64,000 nucleotides of DNA from the NCBI RefSeq assembly GCF_002797895.1, contig NZ_PGES01000001.1, positions 2,604,001 through 2,668,000 on the forward strand. The letters are read 5' to 3'. The stretch is from Janthinobacterium sp. 67. GTDB lineage: Bacteria > Pseudomonadota > Gammaproteobacteria > Burkholderiales > Burkholderiaceae_D. The position numbers and the translations under genes are program-made. The notes under the pieces are model-generated. The model ran no database searches, was not told where the DNA came from, and worked only from the letters and a program-made list of their open reading frames with translations. Below are positions 44,097 through 52,674 of the stretch, piece after piece. The number at the start of each line of letters is the position of its first letter. Positions within the stretch are counted from its first letter, which is position 1.

Positions 44097-46295
44097 ATGG
44101 AAATTAAAGTCAACTTTCTCGACAAGCTGCGTCTCGAAGCCAAGTTCGACGATTTTACGGTCATCGCCGACCAGCCCATCCGCTACAAGGGCGATGGCTC
44201 GGCGCCTGGCCCGTTCGATTACTTTTTGGCATCGTCGGCCCTGTGCGCGGCCTATTTCGTGAAGTTGTATTGCGATACACGCAATATTTCCACTGAAAAC
44301 ATCCGCCTGTCGCAAAACAATATTGTCGATCCGGAAAACCGTTACCAGCAGATTTTCAAGATCCAGGTCGAGTTGCCGGCCGATATCTCGGCCAAGGACC
44401 GCCAGGGCATCCTGCGCTCGATCGACCGTTGCACGGTGAAAAAAGTGGTGCAGACGGGCCCCGAGTTCGTGATCGAAGAAGTCGAGAACCTGGACGCCGA
44501 TGCCCAGGCCTTGCTGGCCCTGAATCCGGCCCCTGGCGCGAATACCTATATCGTGGGCAAGGATTTGCCGCTGGAACAAACCATCGCCAATATGTCGGGC
44601 CTGCTGGCGGGCCTGGGCATCAAGATTGAAATCGCCTCGTGGCGCAACATCATTCCGAACGTGTGGTCGCTGCATATCCGCGATGCGCATTCGCCCATGT
44701 GTTTCACCAACGGCAAGGGTGCGACCAAGGAAAGCGCGCTGGCGTCGGCCCTGGGCGAGTATATCGAGCGCCTCAGCAACAACCATTTCTACGCCGGGTC
44801 GTTCTGGGGCGAGGACATCGCCAACGCGCCATTCGTCCACTACCCGAACGAGCGCTGGTTCAAGCCGGGGCGCAAGGATGCGTTGCCGAAGGAAATTCTC
44901 GATGAGTATTGCCTGGACATCTACAACCCCGATGGCGAGCTGCGCGGCTCGCACCTGATCGACACCAACTCCGGCAATGCCGAGCGCGGCATCTGCTCGC
45001 TGCCGTACGTGCGCCACTCCGATGGCGAGATCGTGTATTTCCCGTCGAACCTGATCGAAAACCTGTACGTCAGCAATGGCATGAGCGCCGGCAATACCCT
45101 GGTCGAAGCGCAGGTGCAATGTCTGTCGGAAATTTTTGAGCGGGCCGTCAAGCGCGAAATCCTCGAAGGCGAAATCGCCCTGCCCGACGTGCCGCAGGCA
45201 GTGCTGGCGAAATACCCGGGCATCGTGGCCGGCATCGCCGGCCTGGAAGAGCAAGGCTTCCCCGTGCTGGTCAAGGATGCGTCGCTGGGCGGCGTGTACC
45301 CGGTGATGTGCGTCACCCTGATGAACCCGCGCACGGGCGGCGTGTTCGCCTCGTTCGGCGCGCACCCGAGCCTGGAAGTGGCGCTCGAGCGCAGCCTGAC
45401 GGAATTGCTGCAGGGCCGCAGCTTTGAAGGCCTCAACGACTTGCCGCAGCCGACGTTTGCCAGCGAAGCCGTCACCGAACCGAACAACTTCGTCGAACAC
45501 TTCATCGATTCGAGCGGCATCGTCTCGTGGCGCTTCTTCAGCGCGAAAGCCGACTACGATTTTGTCGAGTGGGATTTTTCCGGCCACGGCGAAAACTCGA
45601 ATGCCGAGGAAGCGGCGACCCTGTTCGGCATCCTCGCCGGCATGGGCAAGGAAGTGTACACGGCCGTGTACGACCAGCTGGGCGCCACGGCCTGCCGCAT
45701 CCTCGTGCCCGGTTATTCCGAGGTGTATCCAGTCGAAGATCTGATCTGGGACAACACCAACAAGGCGCTGCTGTTCCGCGCCGATATCCTGAACCTGCAT
45801 AAGCTGGACGATGCCGGCCTGGAAGACTTGCTCGATCGCCTGGAAAACAGCGAGCTCGACGAGTACGGCGACATTGCCACCCTGATCGGCATCGAATTTG
45901 ACGAAAACACGGTCTGGGGCCAGTTGACGACCTTGGAATTGAAGCTGCTGATCCATCTCGCCCTGCAGCAGTTCGAGGAGGCGAAGGAACTGGTGGAAAC
46001 CTTCCTGCAGTACAACGACAACACGCTCGAGCGCAAGCTGTTTTACCAGGCCATGAACGTGGTGCTGGAAGTGGAGCTCGACGACGCGCTGGAACTGGAC
46101 GACTACGTCGTCAATTTCCGCCGGATGTTTGGCAACGAACGCATGGACGCGGTGCTGGGCTCGGTGGAAGGCAGCGTGCGCTTCTTCGGCCTGACCCCGA
46201 CCAGCATGCAGCTGGAAGGCCTCGACAGGCACCAGCGCCTGATCGACAGCTTCAAGAAACTGCACACGGCGCGGGCCAAGGCGGCGGCCCGCTAG
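44097..46295 (+). CDS. ycaO: OsmC-domain / YcaO-domain fusion protein
   Basis: 732 residues from ATG 44097 (MEIKVNFLDKLRLEAKFDDF); a TTG four codons earlier is possible. Residues about 1-140 are an OsmC-like domain (DGSAPGPFDYFLASSALCAAYFVKLYC, with the redox Cys). Residues about 165-550 are YcaO: SLHIRDAHSPMCFTNGKGATKESALASALGEYIERLSNNHF, a phosphate/ATP-binding region, and ECLSEIFERAVK-like QCLSEIFERAVKREI. The rest is a helical TPR-like tail. YcaO enzymes activate amides with ATP; E. coli YcaO assists beta-methylthiolation of ribosomal protein S12. No peptide precursor or dehydrogenase gene is near, so a RiPP cluster is unlikely. Confidence 0.92.
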   Translation: MEIKVNFLDKLRLEAKFDDFTVIADQPIRYKGDGSAPGPFDYFLASSALCAAYFVKLYCDTRNISTENIRLSQNNIVDPENRYQQIFKIQVELPADISAKDRQGILRSIDRCTVKKVVQTGPEFVIEEVENLDADAQALLALNPAPGANTYIVGKDLPLEQTIANMSGLLAGLGIKIEIASWRNIIPNVWSLHIRDAHSPMCFTNGKGATKESALASALGEYIERLSNNHFYAGSFWGEDIANAPFVHYPNERWFKPGRKDALPKEILDEYCLDIYNPDGELRGSHLIDTNSGNAERGICSLPYVRHSDGEIVYFPSNLIENLYVSNGMSAGNTLVEAQVQCLSEIFERAVKREILEGEIALPDVPQAVLAKYPGIVAGIAGLEEQGFPVLVKDASLGGVYPVMCVTLMNPRTGGVFASFGAHPSLEVALERSLTELLQGRSFEGLNDLPQPTFASEAVTEPNNFVEHFIDSSGIVSWRFFSAKADYDFVEWDFSGHGENSNAEEAATLFGILAGMGKEVYTAVYDQLGATACRILVPGYSEVYPVEDLIWDNTNKALLFRADILNLHKLDDAGLEDLLDRLENSELDEYGDIATLIGIEFDENTVWGQLTTLELKLLIHLALQQFEEAKELVETFLQYNDNTLERKLFYQAMNVVLEVELDDALELDDYVVNFRRMFGNERMDAVLGSVEGSVRFFGLTPTSMQLEGLDRHQRLIDSFKKLHTARAKAAAR

Positions 46296-46318
46296 CATCA
46301 CCACCTGGAAGCGATGCC

Positions 46319-46918
46319 ATGGCCACACTGGAATTCTGGTTCGATTTCGGCAGCAACTACAGCTACCTGAGCGCCATGCGCATCGAAGCTCTGGCGCGTG
46401 AAAAGAAGGTGCACGTGATCTGGAAACCCTTCCTGCTGGGCGTCGTCTTCAAGGCGCTGGGCTGGCAGACATCGCCCTTCATCTTGCAAAAACTCAAGGG
46501 CGACTACACGTGGCGCGACATGGCGCGCCAATGCGAAAAGTACGCGTTGCCATGGCAGCAGCCGAGTTCCTTTCCCCGCACGGCCCTGTTGCCCATGCGT
46601 GTCGCCTTGATCGGCGCGGACCAGGGCTGGATTGCGCCATTCGCGCGCCGCATGATGGCGATGAATTTTGCTGCGGACCGCGATATCGACAACATCGAGG
46701 CCGTCAGCGAAGCCTTGGAGGAGCTGGGTCTCGATGCGCGCGCCGTCCTGGCGCTGGCTTTAACACAAGACAACAAGCTGCGGCTGCGCCACCAGACCGA
46801 GCAGGCACAAGCGCTGAACCTGTTCGGCGCCCCCAGCTTCGTCAGCGCTGGGGAATTATTCTGGGGCAATGACCGGCTCGAGGATGCACTGCTGCATGCA
46901 GCAGCCAGCCACCGTTAA
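46319..46918 (+). CDS. 2-hydroxychromene-2-carboxylate isomerase-like protein (DsbA/kappa-GST fold)
   Basis: 199 residues. The N-terminal thioredoxin strand reads LEFWFDFGSNYSYLSAMRIEAL, with Ser in place of the DsbA CxxC, as in glutathione-dependent HCCA isomerases. The helical insert and the C-terminal LNLFGAPSFVSAGELFWGNDRLEDAL (cis-Pro loop GAPSF) complete the fold. HCCA isomerase acts in naphthalene breakdown, but isolated paralogues like this one have no known substrate. It follows ycaO by 23 bp and probably shares its transcript; it converges with the CoaD-HD gene, 2 bp apart. Confidence 0.9.
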   Translation: MATLEFWFDFGSNYSYLSAMRIEALAREKKVHVIWKPFLLGVVFKALGWQTSPFILQKLKGDYTWRDMARQCEKYALPWQQPSSFPRTALLPMRVALIGADQGWIAPFARRMMAMNFAADRDIDNIEAVSEALEELGLDARAVLALALTQDNKLRLRHQTEQAQALNLFGAPSFVSAGELFWGNDRLEDALLHAAASHR

Positions 46919-46920
46919 GC

Positions 46921-48069
46921 TCAATTCCCCGCCAGCGCCGCGATCTCTTTGCGCATGTTGTCTATCGCCCGCTCGTTATACTGGTCGGCGAAATACGCGT
47001 CGCCAAACAGCTGGCCCGCCTGCGCCTTGGCGCTCAGGTGCTGCAGGGCCAGGCCCCGCTGTTCGTTGAAGCGCACGGGGTCCACGTGCGCGTATTCTCT
47101 TCCGATGGCTTGCGTATACGCTTGATACACTTCTTCATCCTGCCCCAGGATGGCCAAGTCGGCGCTGAGCATGGCGTCCTTCAGCGCGTGGCTGATGCCG
47201 GGTCCCTGGAAATGGTCCGTGGCGCGTATCAATTGCGCCACATCGAGGTTGTCGCCCGCATCAAGGCCGCTGGCCAGCCACAGCTGGGCACTGGCCTCTT
47301 CGCTCGAATACAGGGCGTCTTCGTCGTGGCTGTAGACGGCGTCGTGGAACCAGAACGCCTTCTTGACCAGCGCGCTGTCGCGCTTGGGCGCATAGGTATT
47401 GTCGGCCCACACGCGGATTTCGGACAGGCCGTGCACCAGATGGTCGAGGTTGTGATAGTGGCGGTCCGCGCCGCCATACGCCTGCGGCCCCGTCAGGTGC
47501 GCAAACCAGTGGTCGGCCAGGGCGATGTCGGCCTGCGACGCGGTGGCATAATTCCACAGCGCTTCCCACTCCTTGCGCAGACAGTCGAGTATCCACGCCT
47601 GGTAGGCCGGGCCGGGGACGAATTTCTTCATGGTCCAGTTCCAGCCGACGGGCCCTTCCAGCGCCTTGACGAAGCTGGAACTGACGGAGCCGAGGTCGCG
47701 CGGCGGCATCACGAAGATGGTCTTGGCGCCCTGCAGCACATCCACATTGGTTTGCTGGATCAGGTTTTCATAGTCGAAATCGGCCGTCGTGCGGATGCCG
47801 CGTATCAGGTAGTCGCAGCCATGCTTTTTCGCCGCGCGCGCCGTGTAGTCGCCCTTGACGATGACCACCTGCACATTGTCCCAGCCGCACTCGCGCGCGC
47901 TCTGCTCGATGATGCGCTTGCGGTCTTCAGCGGGAAATTGGGGGCGCTTGGCGGGGTTTTGCGACAGGAAGACGATCACCTCGTCGGCGAGCGAACGCGC
48001 TTCGCCGATCACCCACATATGGCCGTTGGTGATGGGGTCGAGGGTTCCTGAAAAGCCGATCTTCTGCAT
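46921..48069 (-). CDS. Fusion of phosphopantetheine adenylyltransferase (CoaD-like) and HD phosphohydrolase domains
   Basis: 382 residues with SD GGAG 6 nt before the ATG. Residues 1-160 are a complete CoaD nucleotidyltransferase: SGTLDPITNGH (7-17, with the ATP-binding TxGH-type His), NPAKRPQF, RGIRTTADFDYE (90-101) and VSSSFVKAL (129-137). Residues about 165-375 are a second domain of the COG4339-type predicted metal-dependent HD phosphohydrolases: HYHNLDHL (204-211), FHDAVYS (241-247), ATDHF (283-287) and SADLAILG (302-309), giving a full set of metal ligands. Normal CoaD is about 160 residues and stand-alone. The fusion could make and break dephospho-CoA-like nucleotides, or couple CoA status to another nucleotide; this is inference. 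Confidence 0.85.
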   Translation of the reverse strand: MQKIGFSGTLDPITNGHMWVIGEARSLADEVIVFLSQNPAKRPQFPAEDRKRIIEQSARECGWDNVQVVIVKGDYTARAAKKHGCDYLIRGIRTTADFDYENLIQQTNVDVLQGAKTIFVMPPRDLGSVSSSFVKALEGPVGWNWTMKKFVPGPAYQAWILDCLRKEWEALWNYATASQADIALADHWFAHLTGPQAYGGADRHYHNLDHLVHGLSEIRVWADNTYAPKRDSALVKKAFWFHDAVYSHDEDALYSSEEASAQLWLASGLDAGDNLDVAQLIRATDHFQGPGISHALKDAMLSADLAILGQDEEVYQAYTQAIGREYAHVDPVRFNEQRGLALQHLSAKAQAGQLFGDAYFADQYNERAIDNMRKEIAALAGN

Positions 48070-48163
48070 GCTGCGCTCCGTTTGCTTGATTGCTTATTGC
48101 GCAGACAATATATGCCAGCGGCGCGCGCGTCAATGCAACATGCCAAAGATCATGATCAAAACG

Positions 48164-49504
48164 CTATTTTTTCACGGCTTGCGGGAATTCCACGCGCACG
48201 CACAGGCCGCCCAGGCGCTCGGATTTGTCCAGCACCAGGCGCGCGCCGTGGCGCTCGGCGATGGCCTTGATGATGGCCAGGCCCAGGCCGCTGCCGTTGG
48301 CGTCCGTGCCGGGCACGCGGTAGAAGCGGCTGAAGACACGTTCGCGTTCCTCGGGCGGGATGCCGGGGCCGCTGTCCTCCACCGACAAGGTCACGCCGAC
48401 GGGGCTGGCGCGCAGGTCGATGTCGACCGTGCCGCCCTGCGGCGTGTATTTGATGGCGTTGTCGACCAGGTTGCGCAGCATGATGTTGAGCGCGTCGGCC
48501 TGCCCCGCCACCTTGGCCGCGTCCATGTGATGCAGGCCCAGGTCGATCTTGCGCGCCTGCGCGATGCCGGCCATGTCGCCCAGCGCGCGCTTGACGACGT
48601 CGTTCAAGTCCACCGCCTGCAACTGGTCGCCGCTGGCGGCGCTCGCTTCCTGGCGCGCCAGCACCAGCAACTGCTCGACCAGGCGCGTGGCCCGCTCGAT
48701 GCCGGCGCTCACGCGCGAAATGGCCAGGCTGCGCTTTTCCTGCGATTCGGCCCGCTCCAGGCTCAATACCTGCAGCTTCAATGCCGCCAGCGGCGTACGC
48801 AATTCATGCGCGGCATCGGCGACGAAATGCTGCTGCGCGTCGAATGCCGTTTTCACGCGGCCGAACAGCAGGTTCAGCTCATGCACGAGGGGACGCACCT
48901 CGTCGGGCAAGCCCGCTTCCGAAACGGGCGACAAATCGTCCGCCTGGCGCGCCGCCACCTGTTTGCGCACGCGCGAAACGGGCGCCAGCGAACCGCTGAC
49001 GACCCACCACACGACGAGCATCAATATCGGCGCCATCAGCGCGATGGGACCGACCGTGCGCAGCGCCAGGCTGCCGGCCATGCGCTTGCGCACGGCCATG
49101 TCCTGGGCGATCTGCACGGTCTGGGAACTGGTTTGCACGGAGAAGATGCGGTAAGTGGTGCCGTTGGCCTTCACGTTGGAAAAGCCCAGCACGGCGCGCT
49201 GCGGCAGTTCCGCGCGCGTGATCGAACGGAACACCTGCACGCCGTCCGGCGTCCACACCTGCACCACCATGTCGTTGTTGACGGGGTCGGCCGGCAAGGC
49301 TTGCGCATGGTTGGCCAGCGGCGCGCCGGAGCGCAGCGACAGGGCCATCTGCTGCATGTGATAGTCGAATATCTGGTCGGCGTCATACAGGGCGCTGCGG
49401 TAGGCGATCGATGCCTGCGCCAGGGCCGCCATGATGATGGCCGCCAGCAAAAACCACAGCAGGCGGCCGCGCAGCGAGTGCGTCACCGTGACCTTCATCC
49501 TCAT
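48164..49504 (-). CDS. Two-component sensor histidine kinase (QseC/PmrB/TctE type)
   Basis: 446 residues. Membrane helices near 10-32 and 160-182 flank a periplasmic domain (35-155) of the 2CSK-N type. After a HAMP-like linker come the H box VADAAHELRTPLAALKLQVLSLERA near 235 (phospho-His), N box LRNLVDNAIKYTPQGG near 345, G1 VEDSGPGIPPEERERVFSRFYR near 378 and G2 GSGLGLAIIKAIAERHGA near 405. The start overlaps the response regulator stop by 4 bp. The signal is unknown; family members respond to cations, citrate or quorum signals. Next gene upstream of the regulator is a DegP-type protease. Confidence 0.93.
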   Translation of the reverse strand: MRMKVTVTHSLRGRLLWFLLAAIIMAALAQASIAYRSALYDADQIFDYHMQQMALSLRSGAPLANHAQALPADPVNNDMVVQVWTPDGVQVFRSITRAELPQRAVLGFSNVKANGTTYRIFSVQTSSQTVQIAQDMAVRKRMAGSLALRTVGPIALMAPILMLVVWWVVSGSLAPVSRVRKQVAARQADDLSPVSEAGLPDEVRPLVHELNLLFGRVKTAFDAQQHFVADAAHELRTPLAALKLQVLSLERAESQEKRSLAISRVSAGIERATRLVEQLLVLARQEASAASGDQLQAVDLNDVVKRALGDMAGIAQARKIDLGLHHMDAAKVAGQADALNIMLRNLVDNAIKYTPQGGTVDIDLRASPVGVTLSVEDSGPGIPPEERERVFSRFYRVPGTDANGSGLGLAIIKAIAERHGARLVLDKSERLGGLCVRVEFPQAVKK

Positions 49505-50160
49505 GCCTTGGGCACCATGTAGCCGAGACCGCGCACGTTCTGGATCAAGTCGCTGCCCAGTTTCTTGCGCAAGCCATGGATATACACTTCCACGGCATTG
49601 CTGTTGACTTCATCCTTCCAGCTGTACAGTTTTTCTTCCAGCTGCGCGCGCGACAGCACGATGCCGGGACGCGCGATCAATGCTTCCAGCACGGCCCATT
49701 CGCGCGCCGACAGGTTGACGGGATGGCCTTCGGCGATCACCTCGCGTGTCAGCGGATTGATGGAGACGCCCTGGTGTTCGAAGACCGGTTCCGGCCGCCC
49801 CGAGGCGCGCCGCAGCAGGGCGCGGATGCGCGCCAGCAGTTCGTCCAGATCATACGGTTTCAAGACGTAATCGTCGGCGCCCGCGTCGAGGCCGGCGATG
49901 CGCTGCTCGATGGCGTCGCGCGCCGTGGCCACCAGCACGGGCGTGTCGAGCTTGCGCAAGCGCATCGAGCGCAGCACGTCGAGGCCATCCTTGCGCGGCA
50001 AGCCCAGGTCCAGCAGCACCAAATCATAGGTCTGCGTCTGCAGGGCCGTATCGGCCATGTCGCCATCCTTGACCCAGTCCACCGCGTAATGCTCGGCGCG
50101 CAGCAAATCGAGCACCACCTCGCCGATCATCGTATCGTCTTCTACCAGCAATAAGCGCAT
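49501..50160 (-). CDS. OmpR/PhoB-family response regulator (QseB/PmrA-like)
   Basis: 219 residues with SD AAAGG. Receiver domain 1-115: acidic pocket EDD at 7-9, phospho-Asp in LVLLDLGLPRKDG at 51, switch Thr in VLVATARD near 79 and Lys in VLKPYDLDEL near 101. The winged-helix DNA-binding domain covers 125-218 (VNLSAREWAVLEALIARPGIVLSRAQLEEKLYSW...NSNAVEVYIHGLRKKLGSDLIQNVRGLGYMV). It precedes and overlaps its kinase gene, and sits 31 bp after the degQ-like gene, so protease, regulator and kinase may be one transcript. Confidence 0.94.
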   Translation of the reverse strand: MRLLLVEDDTMIGEVVLDLLRAEHYAVDWVKDGDMADTALQTQTYDLVLLDLGLPRKDGLDVLRSMRLRKLDTPVLVATARDAIEQRIAGLDAGADDYVLKPYDLDELLARIRALLRRASGRPEPVFEHQGVSINPLTREVIAEGHPVNLSAREWAVLEALIARPGIVLSRAQLEEKLYSWKDEVNSNAVEVYIHGLRKKLGSDLIQNVRGLGYMVPKA

Positions 50161-50191
50161 GGCTTGCCTTTCTATCTCGTTACTCTTGTTT

Positions 50192-51706
50192 TCAGCCTAA
50201 ACGCACCGGAATAAAAATCTTGTCGGGTCCGCGCTGTATCAGCAAGGCGACCGACTTGGCGGATTTTTCCACCACGTCGCGCACCTGCTCGACCGTGTTG
50301 ACGGGGCGGCCATTGACCGACAATAGCACGTCGCCCGGCTGCACTCCGGCATTCGCGGCAGCGCCGCCCGCGTCTTCCACCAGCAGGCCGGCGCTGATGC
50401 CCGCCTCGCGTTTTTCATCCGATTGTAACGGACGCAGGGCCAGACCCAGCTTTACCTTGCCGGCGGCGCTGTCGCCCTTCGCCACTTCGGCCACCTTGTC
50501 GGCCGCATTGCCCAGGGTTGCCGTCAGGCTCACGATCTTGCCGTCACGCCAGACATCCATGGTGATCTTGTCACCTGGCAAGGACGTGCCCACCAGCGCC
50601 GGCAAGTCGGCCGAGCCGATGATGCGCTGGCCATTCACCTTGCGCACCACGTCGCCCGATTTCAGGCCCGCCTTGTCGGCCGGGCTGCCCCGCTCCACGT
50701 TGGCCACCAGCGCGCCTTCCGGCGTGGCCAGCTTGAACGAATCGGCAAAGCCCTGGTTCACTTCCTGCACCGTCACGCCCAGCTTGGCGTGGCTGGCCTT
50801 GCCCGTGGCAACGATCTGGTCCTTAATGCGGCCGGCCAGGTCGATGGGGATGGCGAACGACAGGCCCTGGAAGCCGCCCGTCTGGCTGTAGATCTGCGAA
50901 TTGATGCCGACCACTTCGCCACGCGTATTGAACAGGGGGCCGCCCGAGTTGCCGGGGTTCACCGCCACGTCCGTCTGGATGAAGGGCACGTTGCTGTCGT
51001 CCGGCAGGGAACGGCCCTTGGCGCTGACCACGCCGGCCGTCACCGTGCTGTCGAAGCCATAAGGGGAACCGATGGCCAGCACCCACTCGCCCACTTTCAG
51101 GTCGCTCGAATGGCCGAGCGGCACGACGGGCAGGTTGTTGGCGTCGATTTTCAGCACGGCGATATCGGTCTTCGGATCCGTGCCCAGCACCTTGGCGCGG
51201 AATTCGCGGCGGTCGTTGAGCTTGACGGTCACTTCGCGCGCATCGCGCACCACGTGGGCGTTCGTCATGATGACGCCGTCCGGGCTGACGATGAAGCCGG
51301 AACCGAGGCCGTGCGTGGGCACGTCGCGGCCACCGCGCTGCCCGCCTTGCGGCCCCTGGAAGCGGCGGAAGAATTCGAAGAAGGGGTCGTTGCCGAAGTC
51401 GTCATTGCCGGCCTGGGCCGATGGGTCGTAGGCCACCTTGGTGCTGCCCGTGACGCTGATATTGACGACGGCAGGGCTGTTGCGCGCGGCGATCTGGCTA
51501 AAGTCGGGCAAGGCCACCAGCGGCGCGCTGGCGGCGGGCGCCACGGCGGCGGCCACAGGGGCGGCGGGCGAGCCAGCGGCGGCGTTCGCGCCGGCATTGT
51601 TCTGATGCACCACCATGGCGCCACCGGCACCCAGCACACCGATCGCGGCCAGCGCGGCTACGGTGCGTTTGATTTTCAGGGATGCGGTATTCGTTTGCTG
51701 TTCCAT
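50192..51706 (-). CDS. Do-family periplasmic serine endopeptidase (DegP/DegQ/MucD type)
   Basis: 504 residues from the ATG at 51706 (AGGAG 6 nt upstream). An N-terminal hydrophobic segment (VAALAAIGVLGAGGAMVVH) acts as signal or anchor. The protease domain has the full triad: His 151 in TNAHVV, Asp 181 in KTDIAVLK and Ser 254 in NPGNSGGPL. Two PDZ domains follow (about 285-375 and 410-500) with KVNGQRI and DVLLSVNGRPVNTVEQV. It degrades or refolds misfolded envelope proteins. The linker near 95-125 is Phe/Gly/Gln-rich (FFEFFRRFQGPQGGQRGG), the LA-loop. It lies upstream of a two-component pair, unlike the usual MucD partner RseP/AlgU arrangement. Confidence 0.93.
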   Translation of the reverse strand: MEQQTNTASLKIKRTVAALAAIGVLGAGGAMVVHQNNAGANAAAGSPAAPVAAAVAPAASAPLVALPDFSQIAARNSPAVVNISVTGSTKVAYDPSAQAGNDDFGNDPFFEFFRRFQGPQGGQRGGRDVPTHGLGSGFIVSPDGVIMTNAHVVRDAREVTVKLNDRREFRAKVLGTDPKTDIAVLKIDANNLPVVPLGHSSDLKVGEWVLAIGSPYGFDSTVTAGVVSAKGRSLPDDSNVPFIQTDVAVNPGNSGGPLFNTRGEVVGINSQIYSQTGGFQGLSFAIPIDLAGRIKDQIVATGKASHAKLGVTVQEVNQGFADSFKLATPEGALVANVERGSPADKAGLKSGDVVRKVNGQRIIGSADLPALVGTSLPGDKITMDVWRDGKIVSLTATLGNAADKVAEVAKGDSAAGKVKLGLALRPLQSDEKREAGISAGLLVEDAGGAAANAGVQPGDVLLSVNGRPVNTVEQVRDVVEKSAKSVALLIQRGPDKIFIPVRLG

Positions 51707-51889
51707 GAATTGCTCCTCATTCAATGAGATTTTGATGTATGCAATAGTGGGCCACGAGTCTTAGGCGGTGCTTAACATTTTTCCATTTGGAAACAGGCAT
51801 TTGCGCCTTTAAGCATGGCTTAATCTGGCCTGCCGCACGCACCTTGCATGGCGCTCAATGAAGGGCCCGAACGGGCTCCAGACGTGACA

Positions 51890-51910
51890 CTGGCCGGATC
51901 AACCGGCCAG
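51890..51910. terminator. Hairpin downstream of the Hsp20 gene
   Basis: Perfect stem CTGGCCGG-ATCAA-CCGGCCAG, 81 bp beyond the Hsp20 stop on the minus strand. A TATTTT tail exists only in the plus orientation, so efficiency for Hsp20 is uncertain. The rest of 51707-51990 holds the protease promoter region but no gene. Confidence 0.5.
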
Positions 51911-51990
51911 TATTTTACTGCATGGGGAGGGAGAAAACCCTCCCGGCCGCCAAGGCGCCCGGAGGGACGCCGGGGTCAGCTCACCTCAGA

Positions 51991-52452
51991 TCAAGCTGCC
52001 TGACGCTGTTCCAGGGTGCTGACGGTGGCGCCAGTGCTGGTGCCGATCTCGATCTTGCGCGGTTTCAGCGCTTCCGGCACTTCACGCACCAGGTCGATGG
52101 TCAGCATGCCGTTTTCAAACGTGGCGCCCGTGACCTTCACGTGGTTGGCCAGCTGGAAACGCTGTTCGAAATCGCGGGCAGCGATGCCGCGGTGCAAGAA
52201 CGTGCGTTCGACGCCATCTTTCTGCTTGCGGCCCGTGACGTGCAGGGAGTCGCGTTCGGTGATGATGTCGATCTCTTCACGCGAGAAGCCGGCCAGTGCC
52301 ATCACGATGCGGTACTTGTCTTCCGACACCAGTTCGATGTTGTACGGCGGATAGCTCGGTTGCGCATCGGCGCGTTGTTCGTTGAGCAGCTGTGCCAGGC
52401 GGTCGAAGCCAATGGCGGAACGGTAGAGGGGAGCAAGGTCAAAAGTACGCAT
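51991..52452 (-). CDS. Hsp20/alpha-crystallin small heat-shock protein (IbpA type)
   Basis: 153 residues from the ATG at 52452 (AAGGATA SD); the frame is open 18 bp further. The start MRTFDLAPLYRSAIGFDRLAQLL is the IbpA/IbpB signature. The alpha-crystallin domain (about 35-130) has YPPYNIELVSEDKYRIVMALAGFSREEIDI, FLHRGIAARDFEQRFQLANHVKVTGATFENGMLTIDLVREVPE, and a C-terminal tail with KPRKIEIG (I-x-I anchor). It holds unfolded proteins for DnaK/ClpB. A sigma-32-type promoter lies 70-96 bp upstream. Confidence 0.93.
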   Translation of the reverse strand: MRTFDLAPLYRSAIGFDRLAQLLNEQRADAQPSYPPYNIELVSEDKYRIVMALAGFSREEIDIITERDSLHVTGRKQKDGVERTFLHRGIAARDFEQRFQLANHVKVTGATFENGMLTIDLVREVPEALKPRKIEIGTSTGATVSTLEQRQAA

Positions 52453-52520
52453 GATAAATATCCTTTTCAAATGAAGCGATAAGAGAGGCGGACCTCACCG
52501 TGAGCATCCGCTTGTTACCG

Positions 52521-52548
52521 ATATACGGCCTCTCCAGCCCCTTTCAAG
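52521..52548 (-). promoter_or_regulatory. Sigma-32 (heat-shock) promoter of the Hsp20 gene
   Basis: Minus strand CTTGAAA (52548-52542), 13-bp spacer, CCGTATAT (52528-52521), close to the CTTGAAA-N13/14-CCCATNT consensus. It is correctly placed upstream of the small heat-shock gene. Confidence 0.78.
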
Positions 52549-52550
52549 GC

Positions 52551-52578
52551 CTTGAAATTGGCGAAAAACGCCCCAGAG
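52551..52578 (+). promoter_or_regulatory. Second, divergent sigma-32-type promoter
   Basis: Plus strand CTTGAAA (52551-52557), 13-bp spacer, CCCCAGAG (52571-52578). Its -35 adjoins the Hsp20 -35 as the palindrome TTTCAAGG-CCTTGAAA, so the two promoters are back to back. It points at the 116-residue gene at 52675. The -10 is weaker than consensus. Confidence 0.55.
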
Positions 52579-52674
52579 ACCGCTCAATTTGTAAGAAATT
52601 TTTACATGGCCAGCCCAGGGGGGTTTTGCATGACCGCCCCTATGCGCGGCCGGCTTTTGGTGTATGCTGGCGGC

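Noticed and set aside
43977..46328. 783-codon open frame antisense to the OsmC-YcaO gene
   Set aside because: Opposite strand carries a full-length recognised protein; this frame has no family features.
44097..46918. YcaO gene as part of a RiPP (azole/thioamide peptide) cluster
   Set aside because: No precursor peptide, dehydrogenase, TfuA or transporter gene nearby; the OsmC-YcaO fusion fits the ribosomal-protein modification type.
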